Assembly: GCF_021390595.1 (NCBI RefSeq)
Contig: NZ_JAJEJR010000001.1
Span: 2,480,001 to 2,544,000, forward strand
Direction: 5' to 3'
Length of the DNA: 64,000 bases
Origin: Paraburkholderia sp. HP33-1
Lineage (GTDB): Bacteria; Pseudomonadota; Gammaproteobacteria; Burkholderiales; Burkholderiaceae
Position 1 is the stretch's first letter, and each line of letters begins with the position of its first letter. Under the pieces are notes generated by a model, which was given only the letters and a program-made list of their open reading frames with translations, made no database searches and had not been told where the DNA came from. Shown here one piece after another: positions 35,011 to 44,632 of the stretch. The translations under genes and the position numbers were made by a program.

Positions 35011-35070
35011 CATTTCAATGCCGAAGCGTTCAGCTAAACGTGCTGCCGCGACAGCGGCATCAACGCACGC

Positions 35071-36861
35071 TCAGAACTGATCCTCCGACAACGCCAGCAC
35101 GCCCTCGCCCCCCTTCGCGTTGACGATCGCCACTTCAAGCGCCGTCGCCTGCGGCAGCACGTGCTCGGCGTAAAACCGCGCGGTCGCGATCTTCGCGTCA
35201 TGGAACGCGGGATCCTCGTCGCGCCGGGCCGCCGCGGCAAGCTGCGCGCGCGCCATCTGCCAGCCGCCGAGCACGATGCCCGCGAGCTTCAGATACGGCA
35301 CGCTGCCCGCGAACACCGCATTCGGATCGCCCTTCGCATTCACGACGACGAAATCGACGACCGCGCCCAGCGCGCGTTGCCCCTGCGCGAGCTGCGTCTT
35401 CATCGACGCGAACGCCGCGCCCTGCTGCGCGCCAAGCGCCTGAACCGTTTCGGCGATGCCAGCAAGCAGTTGCTTCGCGATCTTGCCGCCATCGCGCAAC
35501 GTCTTGCGGCCGATCAGATCGTTCGCCTGAATCGCGGTCGTGCCTTCGTAGATCGGCAGGATGCGCGCATCACGGTAGTACTGCGCGGCGCCGGTTTCCT
35601 CGATGAAGCCCATGCCGCCGTGCACCTGTACGCCGAGGCTCGTCACGTCGATCGACAGCTCCGTGCTCCAGCCCTTCACGATCGGCACCAGGTATTCGTA
35701 GATCGCCTGGTGGTTCGCGCGCGTCGCCTCGTCCGGATGACGATGCGCGACGTCGCAATGCGATGCCGCGACATACGCGAGCGCGCGCGACGCCTCGGTG
35801 AGACTGCGCATCGTCGACAGCATGCGGCGCACGTCCGGGTGCTGGATGATCGCGACCGACTGCTTCGCGGAGCCATCCACAGGACGGCTCTGCACGCGCT
35901 CTTTCGCATACGCGACCGCCTTCTGGTACGCACGATCCGAGATCGCAACCCCTTGCATGCCGACCGCGAAACGCGCGGTGTTCATCATGATGAACATGTA
36001 CTCGAGGCCGCGATTTTCTTCGCCGATCAGCTGGCCGATCGCGCCGCCGTGATCGCCGAACTGCAGCACCGCGGTCGGGCTCGCCTTGATGCCGAGCTTG
36101 TGCTCGATCGACACGCAATGGACGTCGTTGCGCTCACCGAGCGAGCCGTCCTCGTTGACGAGGAACTTCGGCACGAGGAACAGCGAAATGCCTTTCACGC
36201 CTTCGGGCGCGTTCGGCGTGCGCGCGAGTACGAGATGGACGATGTTCTTCGCCATATCGTGCTCGCCCCACGTAATGAAAATCTTGGTGCCGAACAGCTT
36301 GAACGAACCGTCGCCCTGCGGCTCGGCGCGCGTGCGCACGAGCGCGAGATCGGAGCCGGCCTGCGGCTCGGTCAGGTTCATCGTGCCGGTCCATTCACCG
36401 GAGAGCAGTTTCGGCACGAAGGTCTGTTTCTGCGTTTCGCTACCCGCCGTCAATAGCGCTTCGATTGCGCCGTCGGTCAGCAAAGGACACAACGCGAACG
36501 ACAGATTCGACGCGTTCAACATTTCGACGCAGGGTGTTCCGATCAGCTTCGGCAGCCCCTGCCCTTCGTACTCGAGCGGATGCTGCACGCCTTGCCAGCC
36601 GCCCTCGGAGAACTGGCGGAACGCGTCCTTGAAACCGGGCGTCGCGGTGACGACGCCATCCTTCCAGGTGCTCGGATTGCGATCGCCGTCGACGTTCAGC
36701 GGCGCGAGCACTTCGCCGCACAGTTTCGCCGACTCGTCGAGCACAGCCTGCGCCGTGTCGAGGTTGGCGTCTTCGAAGCCAGGCAGCTTCGCGATGTCTT
36801 CGAGTCCGGCCAGTTCTTTCATCACGAACAGCATGTCCTTGATGGGCGCCGTATAGCTCAT
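35071..36861 (-). CDS. Acyl-CoA dehydrogenase, large C-terminally extended type
   Basis: The 596-residue flavoenzyme catalyses the first step of beta-oxidation. It passes electrons to ETF, which is encoded just upstream. Typical motifs are M-N-L-T-E-P-Q-A-G-S-D-L and K-I-F-I-T-W-G-E-H-D in the FAD domain, and G-G-M-G-F-I-E-E-T-G-A-A-Q-Y-Y-R-D in the C-terminal helices. The extra C-terminal domain (about 470-596) is the acetyl-CoA dehydrogenase-like extension of this subgroup. Chain-length preference cannot be told. A terminator separates it from etfA, so it may have its own promoter. Confidence 0.92.
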   Translation of the reverse strand: MSYTAPIKDMLFVMKELAGLEDIAKLPGFEDANLDTAQAVLDESAKLCGEVLAPLNVDGDRNPSTWKDGVVTATPGFKDAFRQFSEGGWQGVQHPLEYEGQGLPKLIGTPCVEMLNASNLSFALCPLLTDGAIEALLTAGSETQKQTFVPKLLSGEWTGTMNLTEPQAGSDLALVRTRAEPQGDGSFKLFGTKIFITWGEHDMAKNIVHLVLARTPNAPEGVKGISLFLVPKFLVNEDGSLGERNDVHCVSIEHKLGIKASPTAVLQFGDHGGAIGQLIGEENRGLEYMFIMMNTARFAVGMQGVAISDRAYQKAVAYAKERVQSRPVDGSAKQSVAIIQHPDVRRMLSTMRSLTEASRALAYVAASHCDVAHRHPDEATRANHQAIYEYLVPIVKGWSTELSIDVTSLGVQVHGGMGFIEETGAAQYYRDARILPIYEGTTAIQANDLIGRKTLRDGGKIAKQLLAGIAETVQALGAQQGAAFASMKTQLAQGQRALGAVVDFVVVNAKGDPNAVFAGSVPYLKLAGIVLGGWQMARAQLAAAARRDEDPAFHDAKIATARFYAEHVLPQATALEVAIVNAKGGEGVLALSEDQF

Positions 36862-36884
36862 TTCGGTTCTCCTCCGTTGATATG

Positions 36885-36921
36885 AAAAAAGGGCGCGGGA
36901 CTTGGTCGGTCCTGCGCCCTT
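36885..36921 (-). terminator. Intrinsic terminator after etfA
   Basis: On the minus strand AAGGGCGCAGGAC pairs with GTCCCGCGCCCTT with one mismatch, around a short loop, and runs into a T-tract. It ends the etfBA operon upstream of the acyl-CoA dehydrogenase gene. Confidence 0.85.
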
Positions 36922-36959
36922 CGCGTGTTGTCGGCGGCCCCTTTCAGGCGCCGCGGCGC

Positions 36960-37895
36960 TTAGCCGAGTTCGCGCACGAGTTCCGGCACGACGGTGAAGA
37001 GATCACCGACGAGGCCGTAATCGGCGACGCTGAAAATCGGCGCTTCTTCGTCCTTGTTGATCGCGACGATGACCTTCGAATCCTTCATGCCCGCGAGGTG
37101 CTGGATCGCACCCGAGATGCCGACCGCGACGTACAGTTGCGGCGCGACGATCTTGCCGGTCTGGCCGACCTGGTAGTCGTTCGGTACGAAGCCCGCATCG
37201 ACCGCCGCGCGCGATGCGCCCAGTGCCGCACCGAGCTTGTCCGCCAGCGGTTCCAGAACCTTCGTGTAGTTCTCGCCGTTGCCCAGACCCCGGCCACCCG
37301 ACACGATGATCTTCGCGCTCGTCAGTTCCGGACGGTCGAGCTTCGTGACTTCGCGGCTCACGAACTGCGAGATGCCCGTATCGGGTGCCGCTTCGATCTT
37401 TTCGACCGCTGCGCTACCACCTTCAGCTGCAACTGCGTCGAAACCGGTCGAGCGCACCGTGATGACCTTGACCGGATCCGCTGATTGAACCGTCGCGATT
37501 GCGTTGCCCGCGTAGATCGGACGCTCGAACGTGTCGGCGCTATCGACTGCGGTGATGTCGCTGATCTGCGCGACGTCGAGCTTCGCGGCAATACGCGGCG
37601 CGATGTTCTTGCCGTAAGCGGTCGCCGGCGCGAGGATGTGCGTGTAGTGCTTCGCGATGTTCAGCACCGTGGCTTCGACGTTTTCCGCGAGGCCTGCAGC
37701 CAGTTGCGGCGCGTCGGCCAGCAGCACCTTGCTCACGCCCGCGATCTTCGCGGCCGCATCCGCTGCGGCCTGCGCGTTGTGACCCGCCACCAGCACGTGA
37801 ATGTCACCGCCGATCTTCTGTGCCGCTGCGATCGTATTGAGCGTCGCGGCCTTGATCGACGCGTTGTCGTGTTCTGCAATTACCAGGTTCGTCAT
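36960..37895 (-). CDS. etfA: Electron transfer flavoprotein alpha subunit
   Basis: The 311-residue subunit binds the redox FAD of ETF and shuttles electrons from acyl-CoA dehydrogenases to ETF-ubiquinone oxidoreductase. The C-terminal FAD domain carries S-G-G-R-G-L-G, the conserved [15 protein letters not shown] and [12 protein letters not shown]. It lies 13 bases after etfB in one operon. Confidence 0.97.
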   Translation of the reverse strand: MTNLVIAEHDNASIKAATLNTIAAAQKIGGDIHVLVAGHNAQAAADAAAKIAGVSKVLLADAPQLAAGLAENVEATVLNIAKHYTHILAPATAYGKNIAPRIAAKLDVAQISDITAVDSADTFERPIYAGNAIATVQSADPVKVITVRSTGFDAVAAEGGSAAVEKIEAAPDTGISQFVSREVTKLDRPELTSAKIIVSGGRGLGNGENYTKVLEPLADKLGAALGASRAAVDAGFVPNDYQVGQTGKIVAPQLYVAVGISGAIQHLAGMKDSKVIVAINKDEEAPIFSVADYGLVGDLFTVVPELVRELG

Positions 37896-37908
37896 TTCTT
37901 GCGTCTCC

Positions 37909-38658
37909 TCACAGCACCTTGGCTTCGGTCTTCAGCTTCTCGACCAGCGTCTTCACATCCGGCACCTTCACACCGGCGGAGCGCTTCGGCGGCTCGGCGA
38001 CCTTCAGCGTCTTCAGACGCGGCGTGACATCGACACCGAGGTCTACGGGCTTGACCGTTTCCAGCGGCTTCTTCTTCGCCTTCATGATGTTCGGCAGCGT
38101 GACGTAGCGCGGCTCGTTCAGGCGCAGATCGGTCGTCACCACCGCGGGCAGCGTCAGCGACAGCGTTTCCGCGCCGCCGTCCACTTCACGCGACACGGTT
38201 GCCTTGCCGTCAGCCACCACCACTTTCGAGGCAAAGGTTGCCTGGGGCAGATTCGCGAGCGCCGCCAGCATCTGGCCGGTCTGGTTCGAGTCGTCGTCGA
38301 TCGCCTGCTTGCCCAGTATGACGAGCGAAGGCTGTTCCCTGTCGACCAGCGCCTTGAGCAGCTTCGCGACTGCCAGCGGCTGCAGGTCTTCGTTCGATTC
38401 GATCAGGATTGCGCGGTCCGCACCGATCGCGAGCGCGGTGCGCAGCGTTTCCTGCGCCTGCGTCACACCCGCCGACACAGCGATCACTTCGGTCGCGACG
38501 CCCGCTTCCTTCAGACGCACGGCCTCTTCAACCGCAATTTCGTCGAACGGGTTCATCGACATCTTCACGTTGGCGATATCGACACCCGTACCGTCCGACT
38601 TCACACGGACCTTCACGTTGTAGTCGACCACTCTTTTCACTGGCACCAGAATTTTCAT
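37909..38658 (-). CDS. etfB: Electron transfer flavoprotein beta subunit
   Basis: This 249-residue subunit starts [13 protein letters not shown]. It has the family signature near [22 protein letters not shown]. It packs with EtfA and holds AMP. The ATG at 38658 is preferred over one two codons earlier because it gives the usual N-terminus and has GGAG upstream. A 12-bp palindrome lies 124 bases upstream. Confidence 0.97.
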   Translation of the reverse strand: MKILVPVKRVVDYNVKVRVKSDGTGVDIANVKMSMNPFDEIAVEEAVRLKEAGVATEVIAVSAGVTQAQETLRTALAIGADRAILIESNEDLQPLAVAKLLKALVDREQPSLVILGKQAIDDDSNQTGQMLAALANLPQATFASKVVVADGKATVSREVDGGAETLSLTLPAVVTTDLRLNEPRYVTLPNIMKAKKKPLETVKPVDLGVDVTPRLKTLKVAEPPKRSAGVKVPDVKTLVEKLKTEAKVL

Positions 38659-38781
38659 GCACACGCTCCAAAGTTACGAATACGTCAACCCGTCGAACAT
38701 TATAGCGACTGCCTTCATGGCAGCCCTGTCACGGGTGCTTTGCGGGAGGATATCGCTCCTCAGTGGCGTGACGGCAATATC

Positions 38782-38793
38782 GAACGATCGTTC
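38782..38793. promoter_or_regulatory. 12-bp perfect palindrome upstream of etfB
   Basis: GAACGATCGTTC lies about 124 bases before the etfB start and just past the terminator of metQ. Palindromes of this GAACG-x2-CGTTC kind are typical operators of TetR-family regulators, including those of fatty-acid degradation in proteobacteria. No such regulator is encoded nearby. Confidence 0.45.
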
Positions 38794-38806
38794 TATTTTA
38801 ATCTCC

Positions 38807-38833
38807 AAAAAACCCGGGAGACAACCCCGGGTT
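38807..38833 (-). terminator. Terminator of the metNIQ operon
   Basis: AACCCGGG and CCCGGGTT pair around a seven-base loop, and the minus strand continues into TTTTTT. It lies about 60 bases past the metQ stop. Confidence 0.88.
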
Positions 38834-38894
38834 CCGACTCAGAACTCTAATTTCGCATTGCCGTCGTGTTCTGCGAGATCCGCGGGCCGTTGCT

Positions 38895-39692
38895 TCACCA
38901 GGAGGTGATCACCGAGCCGCCGAATTTGCTGTCGACGAACTGCTTCACTTCCGGCGAGTGGTACGCCGCGACGAGCTTCGCGACCCACGGCTTGTTCCTG
39001 TCCGCCTCGCGGATCGCGATGATGTTCACGTACGGACCCTTCGGGTCTTCGATCGCGATGGCATCCTGCTTCGGCTTCAGGCCCGCTTCCATCGCGAAGT
39101 TGGTGTTGATCGCGGCGGCGTCGACGTCGCCCAGCGAACGCGGAATCTGCGCCGCGTCGAGCTCGACGATCTTCAGCTTCCTCGGATTGTCGACGATATC
39201 GAGCGGCGTCGCCTTCAATCCCGCATCGGCGCGCAGCTTCAGCAAGCCCTGTTTTTGCAGCAGCAGAAGCGCGCGGCCGCCGTTGGTCGGATCGTTCGGC
39301 ACCGCGATCTTCGCGCCCTGCTGCAGTTCGGCGAGCGTCTTCACCTTCTTCGAGTAGATACCCATCGGGTACGTGACCGTATCGGCGATACGGATCAGCT
39401 TGTAGCCGCGATCCTTCACCTGCGCCTGCAAGTACGGGTCGTGCTGGTAGCTGTTCGCGTCGAGATCACCGCTCGCGAGCGCCGCATTCGGCTGCACGTA
39501 ATCGGAGAATTCGACGATCTTGATGTTTAGACCGTTCTTCGCAGCGACCGTCTTTACGACGTCCATGATCTGCGCGTGCGGGCCGCCGGTGACGCCGACC
39601 TTGATCGTGTCTTCGGCATGCACCGCAGTAGTGGCGAACAGAGAAGCCGCGCCGAGCGCCGCGGCCAGCTTGAGAATGAAGCGACGTTGCAC
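38895..39692 (-). CDS. metQ: Methionine ABC transporter substrate-binding protein
   Basis: This 265-residue NlpA/MetQ-family protein binds methionine in the periplasm and delivers it to MetNI. A signal peptide ends near T-A-V-H-A-E (residue 27). The domain begins D-T-I-K-V-G-V-T-G-G-P-H-A-Q-I, and P-N-D-P-T-N-G-G-R-A-L is conserved. There is no lipobox cysteine, so unlike E. coli MetQ it should be a free periplasmic protein. The likely start is a GTG at 39692 with GGAAAAGG upstream, giving V-Q-R-R-F-I-L-K read as Met. Confidence 0.92.
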   Translation of the reverse strand: MQRRFILKLAAALGAASLFATTAVHAEDTIKVGVTGGPHAQIMDVVKTVAAKNGLNIKIVEFSDYVQPNAALASGDLDANSYQHDPYLQAQVKDRGYKLIRIADTVTYPMGIYSKKVKTLAELQQGAKIAVPNDPTNGGRALLLLQKQGLLKLRADAGLKATPLDIVDNPRKLKIVELDAAQIPRSLGDVDAAAINTNFAMEAGLKPKQDAIAIEDPKGPYVNIIAIREADRNKPWVAKLVAAYHSPEVKQFVDSKFGGSVITSW

Positions 39693-39740
39693 GATGGACC
39701 TTTTCCGAATCTCTATGGGCGGGCTTCCGAACACCCTTGT

Positions 39741-40394
39741 CTATTTATGGCTCAAACGACGCACGAGCCAATCTCCAAACGACTGCACCAGTTGCACGAA
39801 CACGATCAGGATCAGCACGACCGCGAGCATCACTTCCGGCAGGAACCGCTGGTAACCATAGCGGATGCCGAGGTCGCCAAGACCGCCGCCGCCGATCGCG
39901 CCGGCCATCGCCGAATAGCCGACCAGCGAAACGAACGTGATCGTCAACCCGGCGACCACGCCCGGCAGCGATTCCGGCAGCAGTACCTTGAAGACGATCT
40001 GGCTGGTAGTCGCGCCCATTGCCTGAGCGGCCTCGATCAGCCCGCGGTCGACTTCGCGCAGCGCTGTCTCGACCAGACGCGCGATGAACGGCGCGGCGGC
40101 GATCGTCAGCGGCACGATCGCCGCCGCGGTGCCGATCGACGAACCGACGACGAGCCGGGTAAACGGAATCACCGCGACCAGCAGGATGATGAACGGTGTC
40201 GAGCGCACCGCATTGACGATCATGCCCATCACGCGATTCACCGCGACGTTTTCGAGCACGCCCTGGCGGTCGGTCAGATACAGCAGCACGCCGAGCGGCA
40301 CGCCAACCACGGCTCCGATCAGTCCGGAGATGCCCACCATGATGAGCGTCTCCCAGAACGACTGGACGAACATATCGAACATTTCACTCAACAT
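39741..40394 (-). CDS. metI: Methionine ABC transporter permease
   Basis: The 217-residue inner-membrane permease has five or more hydrophobic segments. The EAA loop that contacts MetN appears as [21 protein letters not shown], and the characteristic [10 protein letters not shown] precedes it. Its start overlaps the end of metN by 11 bases, so translation is coupled. Confidence 0.95.
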   Translation of the reverse strand: MLSEMFDMFVQSFWETLIMVGISGLIGAVVGVPLGVLLYLTDRQGVLENVAVNRVMGMIVNAVRSTPFIILLVAVIPFTRLVVGSSIGTAAAIVPLTIAAAPFIARLVETALREVDRGLIEAAQAMGATTSQIVFKVLLPESLPGVVAGLTITFVSLVGYSAMAGAIGGGGLGDLGIRYGYQRFLPEVMLAVVLILIVFVQLVQSFGDWLVRRLSHK

Positions 40395-41418
40395 GCGAGA
40401 GCTCCTCCACTACGACACCCTGCTCACGTAAAAACGTGATCGCCTGCGCGACCTGCGCCGGATCGCCACCCGCCAGAACCGCGAGCGAGCCGAACGCCTG
40501 CCCCTGGATCTCGTCGATCTGGCCGTGCAGGATATTGAAGTCGAGCTCGTAGCGGCGAATCGTCTCCGACAGAATCGGCTGATCGACCCCCGAGCCGGTG
40601 AACGCGAGGCGCAACAGATGACCGCTACCGGTCTTCAGGCGCTGCGCGACGCGCGCCTTCATGGCGGGCGGCAACTCCTGCGCGATCACGTCGCCGATCA
40701 GCGCGCGCGTGACTTCATGGCGCGGCTGCAGAAACACGTCGATCACCTTGCCCTCTTCGACGACGCGGCCTGCGTCGAGCACCGCGACACGATCGCAGAC
40801 CTGCTTGATCACGTCCATCTGGTGCGTGATCAGCACGATCGTCAGGTTCAGTTCGCGGTTGATGCGCTTGAGCAGATCAAGAATGGCGCGCGTGGTTTCA
40901 GGGTCGAGCGCGGAAGTCGCCTCGTCCGAGAGCAGCACCTTCGGCTTGCTGGCGAGCGCACGCGCGATACCCACTCGCTGCTTCTGGCCGCCGCTGATCT
41001 GGGCCGGATAGCGGTCCTTCTGCGCCGACAGGCCGACGAGCTCGAGCAGCGGCAGCACGTTCGCTTCGATTTCGTCGCGCTTCATGCCGGCCAGCTCGAG
41101 CGGCAGCGCGACGTTCTCGTACACGGTACGCGACGACAGCAGATTGAAGTGCTGGAAGATCATGCCGATCTCGCGACGCGCATCGCGCAGTTGCGCGGCG
41201 GGCAGCGTCGTCAGATCAAGACCGTTGACGAGGATGTTGCCCTCGGACGGGCGCGTCAGCAGATTGATCGTGCGCACGAGCGTGCTCTTGCCCGCGCCGC
41301 TGCGGCCGATGATGCCGAACACCTCGCCCGCGGGAATTGACAGATTGATGTTGTGCAGCGCCTCGACCCAGCCCCGGGGTCCGGCGAAGCGCTGGGAAAC
41401 ATTGCGTATTTCGATCAT
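40384..41418 (-). CDS. metN: Methionine ABC transporter ATP-binding protein
   Basis: The 344-residue ATPase has Walker [11 protein letters not shown], signature [13 protein letters not shown] and Walker [15 protein letters not shown]-terminal NIL domain (about 270-344) binds methionine to inhibit transport when it is abundant inside. The start M-I-E-I-R-N-V at 41418 is the family norm but has no clear ribosome site. An in-frame ATG at 41454 has GGGAG four bases upstream and would add 12 residues. Confidence 0.94.
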   Translation of the reverse strand: MIEIRNVSQRFAGPRGWVEALHNINLSIPAGEVFGIIGRSGAGKSTLVRTINLLTRPSEGNILVNGLDLTTLPAAQLRDARREIGMIFQHFNLLSSRTVYENVALPLELAGMKRDEIEANVLPLLELVGLSAQKDRYPAQISGGQKQRVGIARALASKPKVLLSDEATSALDPETTRAILDLLKRINRELNLTIVLITHQMDVIKQVCDRVAVLDAGRVVEEGKVIDVFLQPRHEVTRALIGDVIAQELPPAMKARVAQRLKTGSGHLLRLAFTGSGVDQPILSETIRRYELDFNILHGQIDEIQGQAFGSLAVLAGGDPAQVAQAITFLREQGVVVEELSHVE

Positions 41419-41430
41419 GGACAAACGAAA

Positions 41431-41479
41431 ACGGCGGAGGCTGCCGGCGAGCATGGTGCTCCCGACAAGCGGCCGCCGT
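41431..41479 (-). promoter_or_regulatory. Structured region immediately upstream of metN start
   Basis: An outer stem (ACGGCGG with CCGCCGT) encloses an inner hairpin, GAGCA-TGG-TGCTC. On the minus strand the outer stem runs into TTTTCG just before the metN ATG. It also covers the alternative ATG at 41454 and its GGGAG. A role in translational or attenuation control is possible. It does not match a riboswitch that I can name. Confidence 0.3.
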
Positions 41480-41657
41480 CTCTTTTATTGGGATTTGAGG
41501 CCGCCATTCTACCGCAGCGCCGACATACCCTTTAATAATCAATTCCGATCTTTTCATAACCTGAGGGCATTAGAGGCGCGCCTTGTGTGCAAAGGTCACG
41601 CGCCTCGCGCCGCTACGACTATGATCGGGCCACCTACCTTGCGCACAGGCCGCCGCC

Positions 41658-42563
41658 ATGCAGAATTCCCCGAGCCACACCGTGCGCGCGAGCGCCGGCC
41701 GCCTCAATCAAGACGCGCCGCAGCGCGCCTCGGTCACGACCGGCGATGGCATCGAGTTGCCGCTCTACCGCTGGCGGCCAAGCGGCCCGACACGCGCGAC
41801 GGTCGCGCTGCTCCACGGTCTCGCCGAGCACGCCGGCCGCTATGCCGCGGTCGCGGGCCGGCTCAACGCGGCGGACATCGAGCTCGTCGCGATCGATCTG
41901 CGCGGCCACGGCCACGCGCCCGGCAAGCGCGCCTATGTGAAACGCTTCGACGACTATCTGCTCGACGCGCAGGCTTTGCTCGACGCCGCCGCGCAAAGCT
42001 GCGCGCCGCTTTTCCTGATGGGTCACAGCATGGGTGGCACGATCGCCGCCCTGTACGCGATCGAGCGCCTCGACGCAACCGGCCGGCGCTTGAGCGGGCT
42101 GATCCTGTCGAGCCCCGCCCTCGTGCCGGGCCGCAACGTACCAAAGTGGCTGCTCGCGCTAAGTCAGGTGATCAGCCGCATCTACCCCGGCTTCCCGGCG
42201 ATGAAGATCGACCCCGCGCTGCTCTCGCGCCTTCAGCCGGTGGTAAAGGCCAACCTCGACGACCCGCTCGTGCATCACGGCGCGATACCGGCGCGCACGG
42301 GCGCCGAGCTGCTGCTCGCGATGGCGCGCATCGAACGCGGTCGCGCGGGACTGCGCATGCCGCTGCTGGTGTTTCATGGCACCGATGACAAACTGACCGA
42401 GCCCGATGGCAGCCGCGCGTTTGGCGAGCACGCGGGTTCACCGGACAAGACGCTCACGTTGCACGAGGGTAGCTATCACGAGACGATGAACGACCTCGAT
42501 CGCGATCGGGTGATCGAGGCGTTGGTCGAATGGATTGAAAAGCGGGCGCTGGGAAGGAGCTGA
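41658..42563 (+). CDS. Alpha/beta hydrolase, monoacylglycerol lipase / lysophospholipase type
   Basis: The 301-residue enzyme has the oxyanion-hole motif L-L-H-G-L-A-E-H-A-G-R-Y (about 51-62) and the nucleophile elbow G-H-S-M-G-G (Ser124). The acid lies in F-H-G-T-D-D-K-L-T and the base in Y-H-E-T-M-N-D. This is the pattern of the serine aminopeptidase/PldB-like family. The first 25 residues show no signal peptide, so it is probably cytoplasmic. The glyceride or lysolipid substrate is inferred. It is divergent from metN. Confidence 0.88.
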   Translation: MQNSPSHTVRASAGRLNQDAPQRASVTTGDGIELPLYRWRPSGPTRATVALLHGLAEHAGRYAAVAGRLNAADIELVAIDLRGHGHAPGKRAYVKRFDDYLLDAQALLDAAAQSCAPLFLMGHSMGGTIAALYAIERLDATGRRLSGLILSSPALVPGRNVPKWLLALSQVISRIYPGFPAMKIDPALLSRLQPVVKANLDDPLVHHGAIPARTGAELLLAMARIERGRAGLRMPLLVFHGTDDKLTEPDGSRAFGEHAGSPDKTLTLHEGSYHETMNDLDRDRVIEALVEWIEKRALGRS

Positions 42564-42589
42564 GCAGTCGCGGCGCTGGCCGCCGCCGA

Positions 42590-43399
42590 CTACCGCCGCC
42601 ACTGCGGCGCGCGTTTGTCGATAAAAGCCTGCACGCCTTCGAGTGCCGAGTCGTCCATCATGTTGCACGCCATCGTCTGCCCGGCGAGCTGGTACGCGGC
42701 TTCGATGCCCATCTCGAGCTGCCGGTAGAACAGCCCCTTGCCCGCACTGACCGCTTCGACCGGCTTCGCGCAGATGCTCGCGGCAAGCCGCGCGATTTCG
42801 TCGTCGAGCGCATCGGCTGGGGCGACGCGGTTCACGAGTCCCTGCTGGCGCGCTGCGGCGGCGTCGATGAAATCGCCGGTCAGCAGCATTTCTAGCGCGG
42901 CCTTGCGCGACAGGTTGCGCGACAGCGGCACCGACGGCGTCGCGCAGAACAGGCCGAGGTTCACGCCCGACACGGCGAAGCGCGCGGTATCGGCGGCGAC
43001 CGCGAGATCGCACATCGCGACGAGCTGACAGCCGGCCGCCGTCGCGATGCCATGAACTCGCGCGATCACCGGCTGCGGCATGCGCTGGACCGTCATCATC
43101 AGCTTCGTGCAGCGCGCGAACAGCTGCTGGTAGTACGCGAGCGAAGGCGCCGCACGCATTTCCTTCAGGTCGTGTCCCGCGCAGAACGCGCGGCCCGCAC
43201 CGGCGATCACGACCACGCGCGCAGCGCTCTTCGCGATATCGGTCAGGGTCTGCTGCAGTTCGTCGAGCAGCGCTTCGGACAGCGCATTGAACGCATCGGG
43301 CCGGTTCATCGTCACGCGCACGACGCCCGGCACGCGATACGCGTCGTGTTCGATCGTGACCAGCGAGGTGTCGTCGCTACTGGCAGGGCCGGCGCTCAT
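42590..43399 (-). CDS. Enoyl-CoA hydratase/isomerase family protein
   Basis: This 269-residue crotonase-fold protein contains the oxyanion-hole segment A-G-A-G-R-A-F-C-A-G-H-D-L-K-E-M and the second segment H-G-I-A-T-A-A-G-C-Q-L-V-A-M-C-D-L. The usual second catalytic glutamate position, near G-L-F-C-A-T-P-S, carries no Glu, so the reaction may differ from classic hydration (as in ECHDC3-like members). The ATG at 43399 has GAGGAG upstream. It shares direction with the deacetylase gene, about 77 bases away. Confidence 0.88.
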   Translation of the reverse strand: MSAGPASSDDTSLVTIEHDAYRVPGVVRVTMNRPDAFNALSEALLDELQQTLTDIAKSAARVVVIAGAGRAFCAGHDLKEMRAAPSLAYYQQLFARCTKLMMTVQRMPQPVIARVHGIATAAGCQLVAMCDLAVAADTARFAVSGVNLGLFCATPSVPLSRNLSRKAALEMLLTGDFIDAAAARQQGLVNRVAPADALDDEIARLAASICAKPVEAVSAGKGLFYRQLEMGIEAAYQLAGQTMACNMMDDSALEGVQAFIDKRAPQWRR

Positions 43400-43475
43400 G
43401 GTTCGCTCCTCGGTGCGTGAATGTCGATCCGCGATCGTCGGCCTTCGAACCGCCGCCGCGCGCGGACAGGTACCC

Positions 43476-44399
43476 TCAGATCTCCGCCAGCGCCCGCACG
43501 TGCGCGACCACGCTGCGGCCGAGCGCCGACAGGTTGTAGCCGCCCTCGAGACAACTGACGATGCGCCCGCGCGCGTAGCGCCGCGCGATCTCACACATCT
43601 GGCCGGTGATCCACGCGTAATCGTCTTCGACGAGCCCCATGTTGCCGAGGTCGTCCTCGCGATGCGCGTCGAAGCCGGCCGAAATGAACAGCATCTCCGG
43701 CCTGAACTCGTGCAGGCGCGGCAACCACAGCAGGTCGACCGCCTCGCGCACCGCCATGCCGTTCGAGCGCGCCGGCATCGGCACGTTGCACATGTTGGGC
43801 GCCTGATTGTCGGCGCCGGTGAACGGATAGAACGGATGCTGGAAGATGCTGCACATCAGCACGCGCGGGTCGCCCGAAAACGCCGCCTCGGTGCCGTTGC
43901 CGTGATGAACGTCGAAGTCGATGATCGCGACGCGCGCGAGTCCGTGCACGTCGAGCGCGTGGCGCGCGGCGATCGCGACGTTGTTGAAGAAGCAGAAGCC
44001 CATCGCGCGCGCCGGCTCCGCGTGATGGCCCGGTGGCCGCACACTGCAGAACGCGTTGTCGTAACGGCCTTCGATCACCGCGTCGGTGGCGGCGACCGCC
44101 GCGCCCGCCGCGCGCAACGCGGCCTGCCACGTGTGCGGGTTCATCGACGTGTCGGGATCGATCTCGGCCATGCCCGCGACGGGCGAGCGGCCGCGGATGT
44201 AATCGACGTGCGCCTGCGTATGCACGCGCAGCAGCGCGGTCTCGTCGGCGAGCGGCGCCGACTCGCGCTCGATCAGCGCGTCGATGCGGCTCGCGATCAG
44301 TTGATCCTCGATCGCCTGCAGGCGCGCGGGACACTCGGGATGCCACTGCCCCATGTCGTGCAGCAGACAGTCGGTGTGGGAATAGAAGCCGGTTGCCAT
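43476..44399 (-). CDS. Histone deacetylase/acetylpolyamine amidohydrolase family protein
   Basis: The 307-residue zinc hydrolase has the R-P-P-G-H-H-A tandem histidine motif, the zinc ligands in D-F-D-V-H-H-G-N-G-T-E and S-A-G-F-D-A-H, and the terminal L-E-G-G-Y-N-L. All key HDAC residues are present, so it is expected to be active. Bacterial members deacetylate polyamines or small substrates, and some act on lysine. The substrate is unknown here. It is read together with the enoyl-CoA hydratase gene. Confidence 0.92.
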   Translation of the reverse strand: MATGFYSHTDCLLHDMGQWHPECPARLQAIEDQLIASRIDALIERESAPLADETALLRVHTQAHVDYIRGRSPVAGMAEIDPDTSMNPHTWQAALRAAGAAVAATDAVIEGRYDNAFCSVRPPGHHAEPARAMGFCFFNNVAIAARHALDVHGLARVAIIDFDVHHGNGTEAAFSGDPRVLMCSIFQHPFYPFTGADNQAPNMCNVPMPARSNGMAVREAVDLLWLPRLHEFRPEMLFISAGFDAHREDDLGNMGLVEDDYAWITGQMCEIARRYARGRIVSCLEGGYNLSALGRSVVAHVRALAEI

Positions 44400-44632
44400 A
44401 GTTTCTGTTGTGCGTCTTTTCTACGGCGCGGCGCATGGACTGCGCGCGCGGCGTGTCTCCGTCGAGCGGCGCGCGCCCCGGCGCGCCAATATTCGTCAAG
44501 TTACCACACGACGCCGCTGTCGCTCATTCGGCACGGTTTTGCAGAAGCCGTCGGGTATACTGCCCCGACCCGTTACTCGCCGTTTCGTTCCCGCCGCTTC
44601 CAGTCTCTCACGCATCGCGCTCACTGCTCACC

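Noticed and set aside
41419..41657. SAM riboswitch upstream of metN
   Set aside because: The stems near the start do not match the known SAM folds that I can recall, and the structured part is too short; kept only as an unnamed leader structure.
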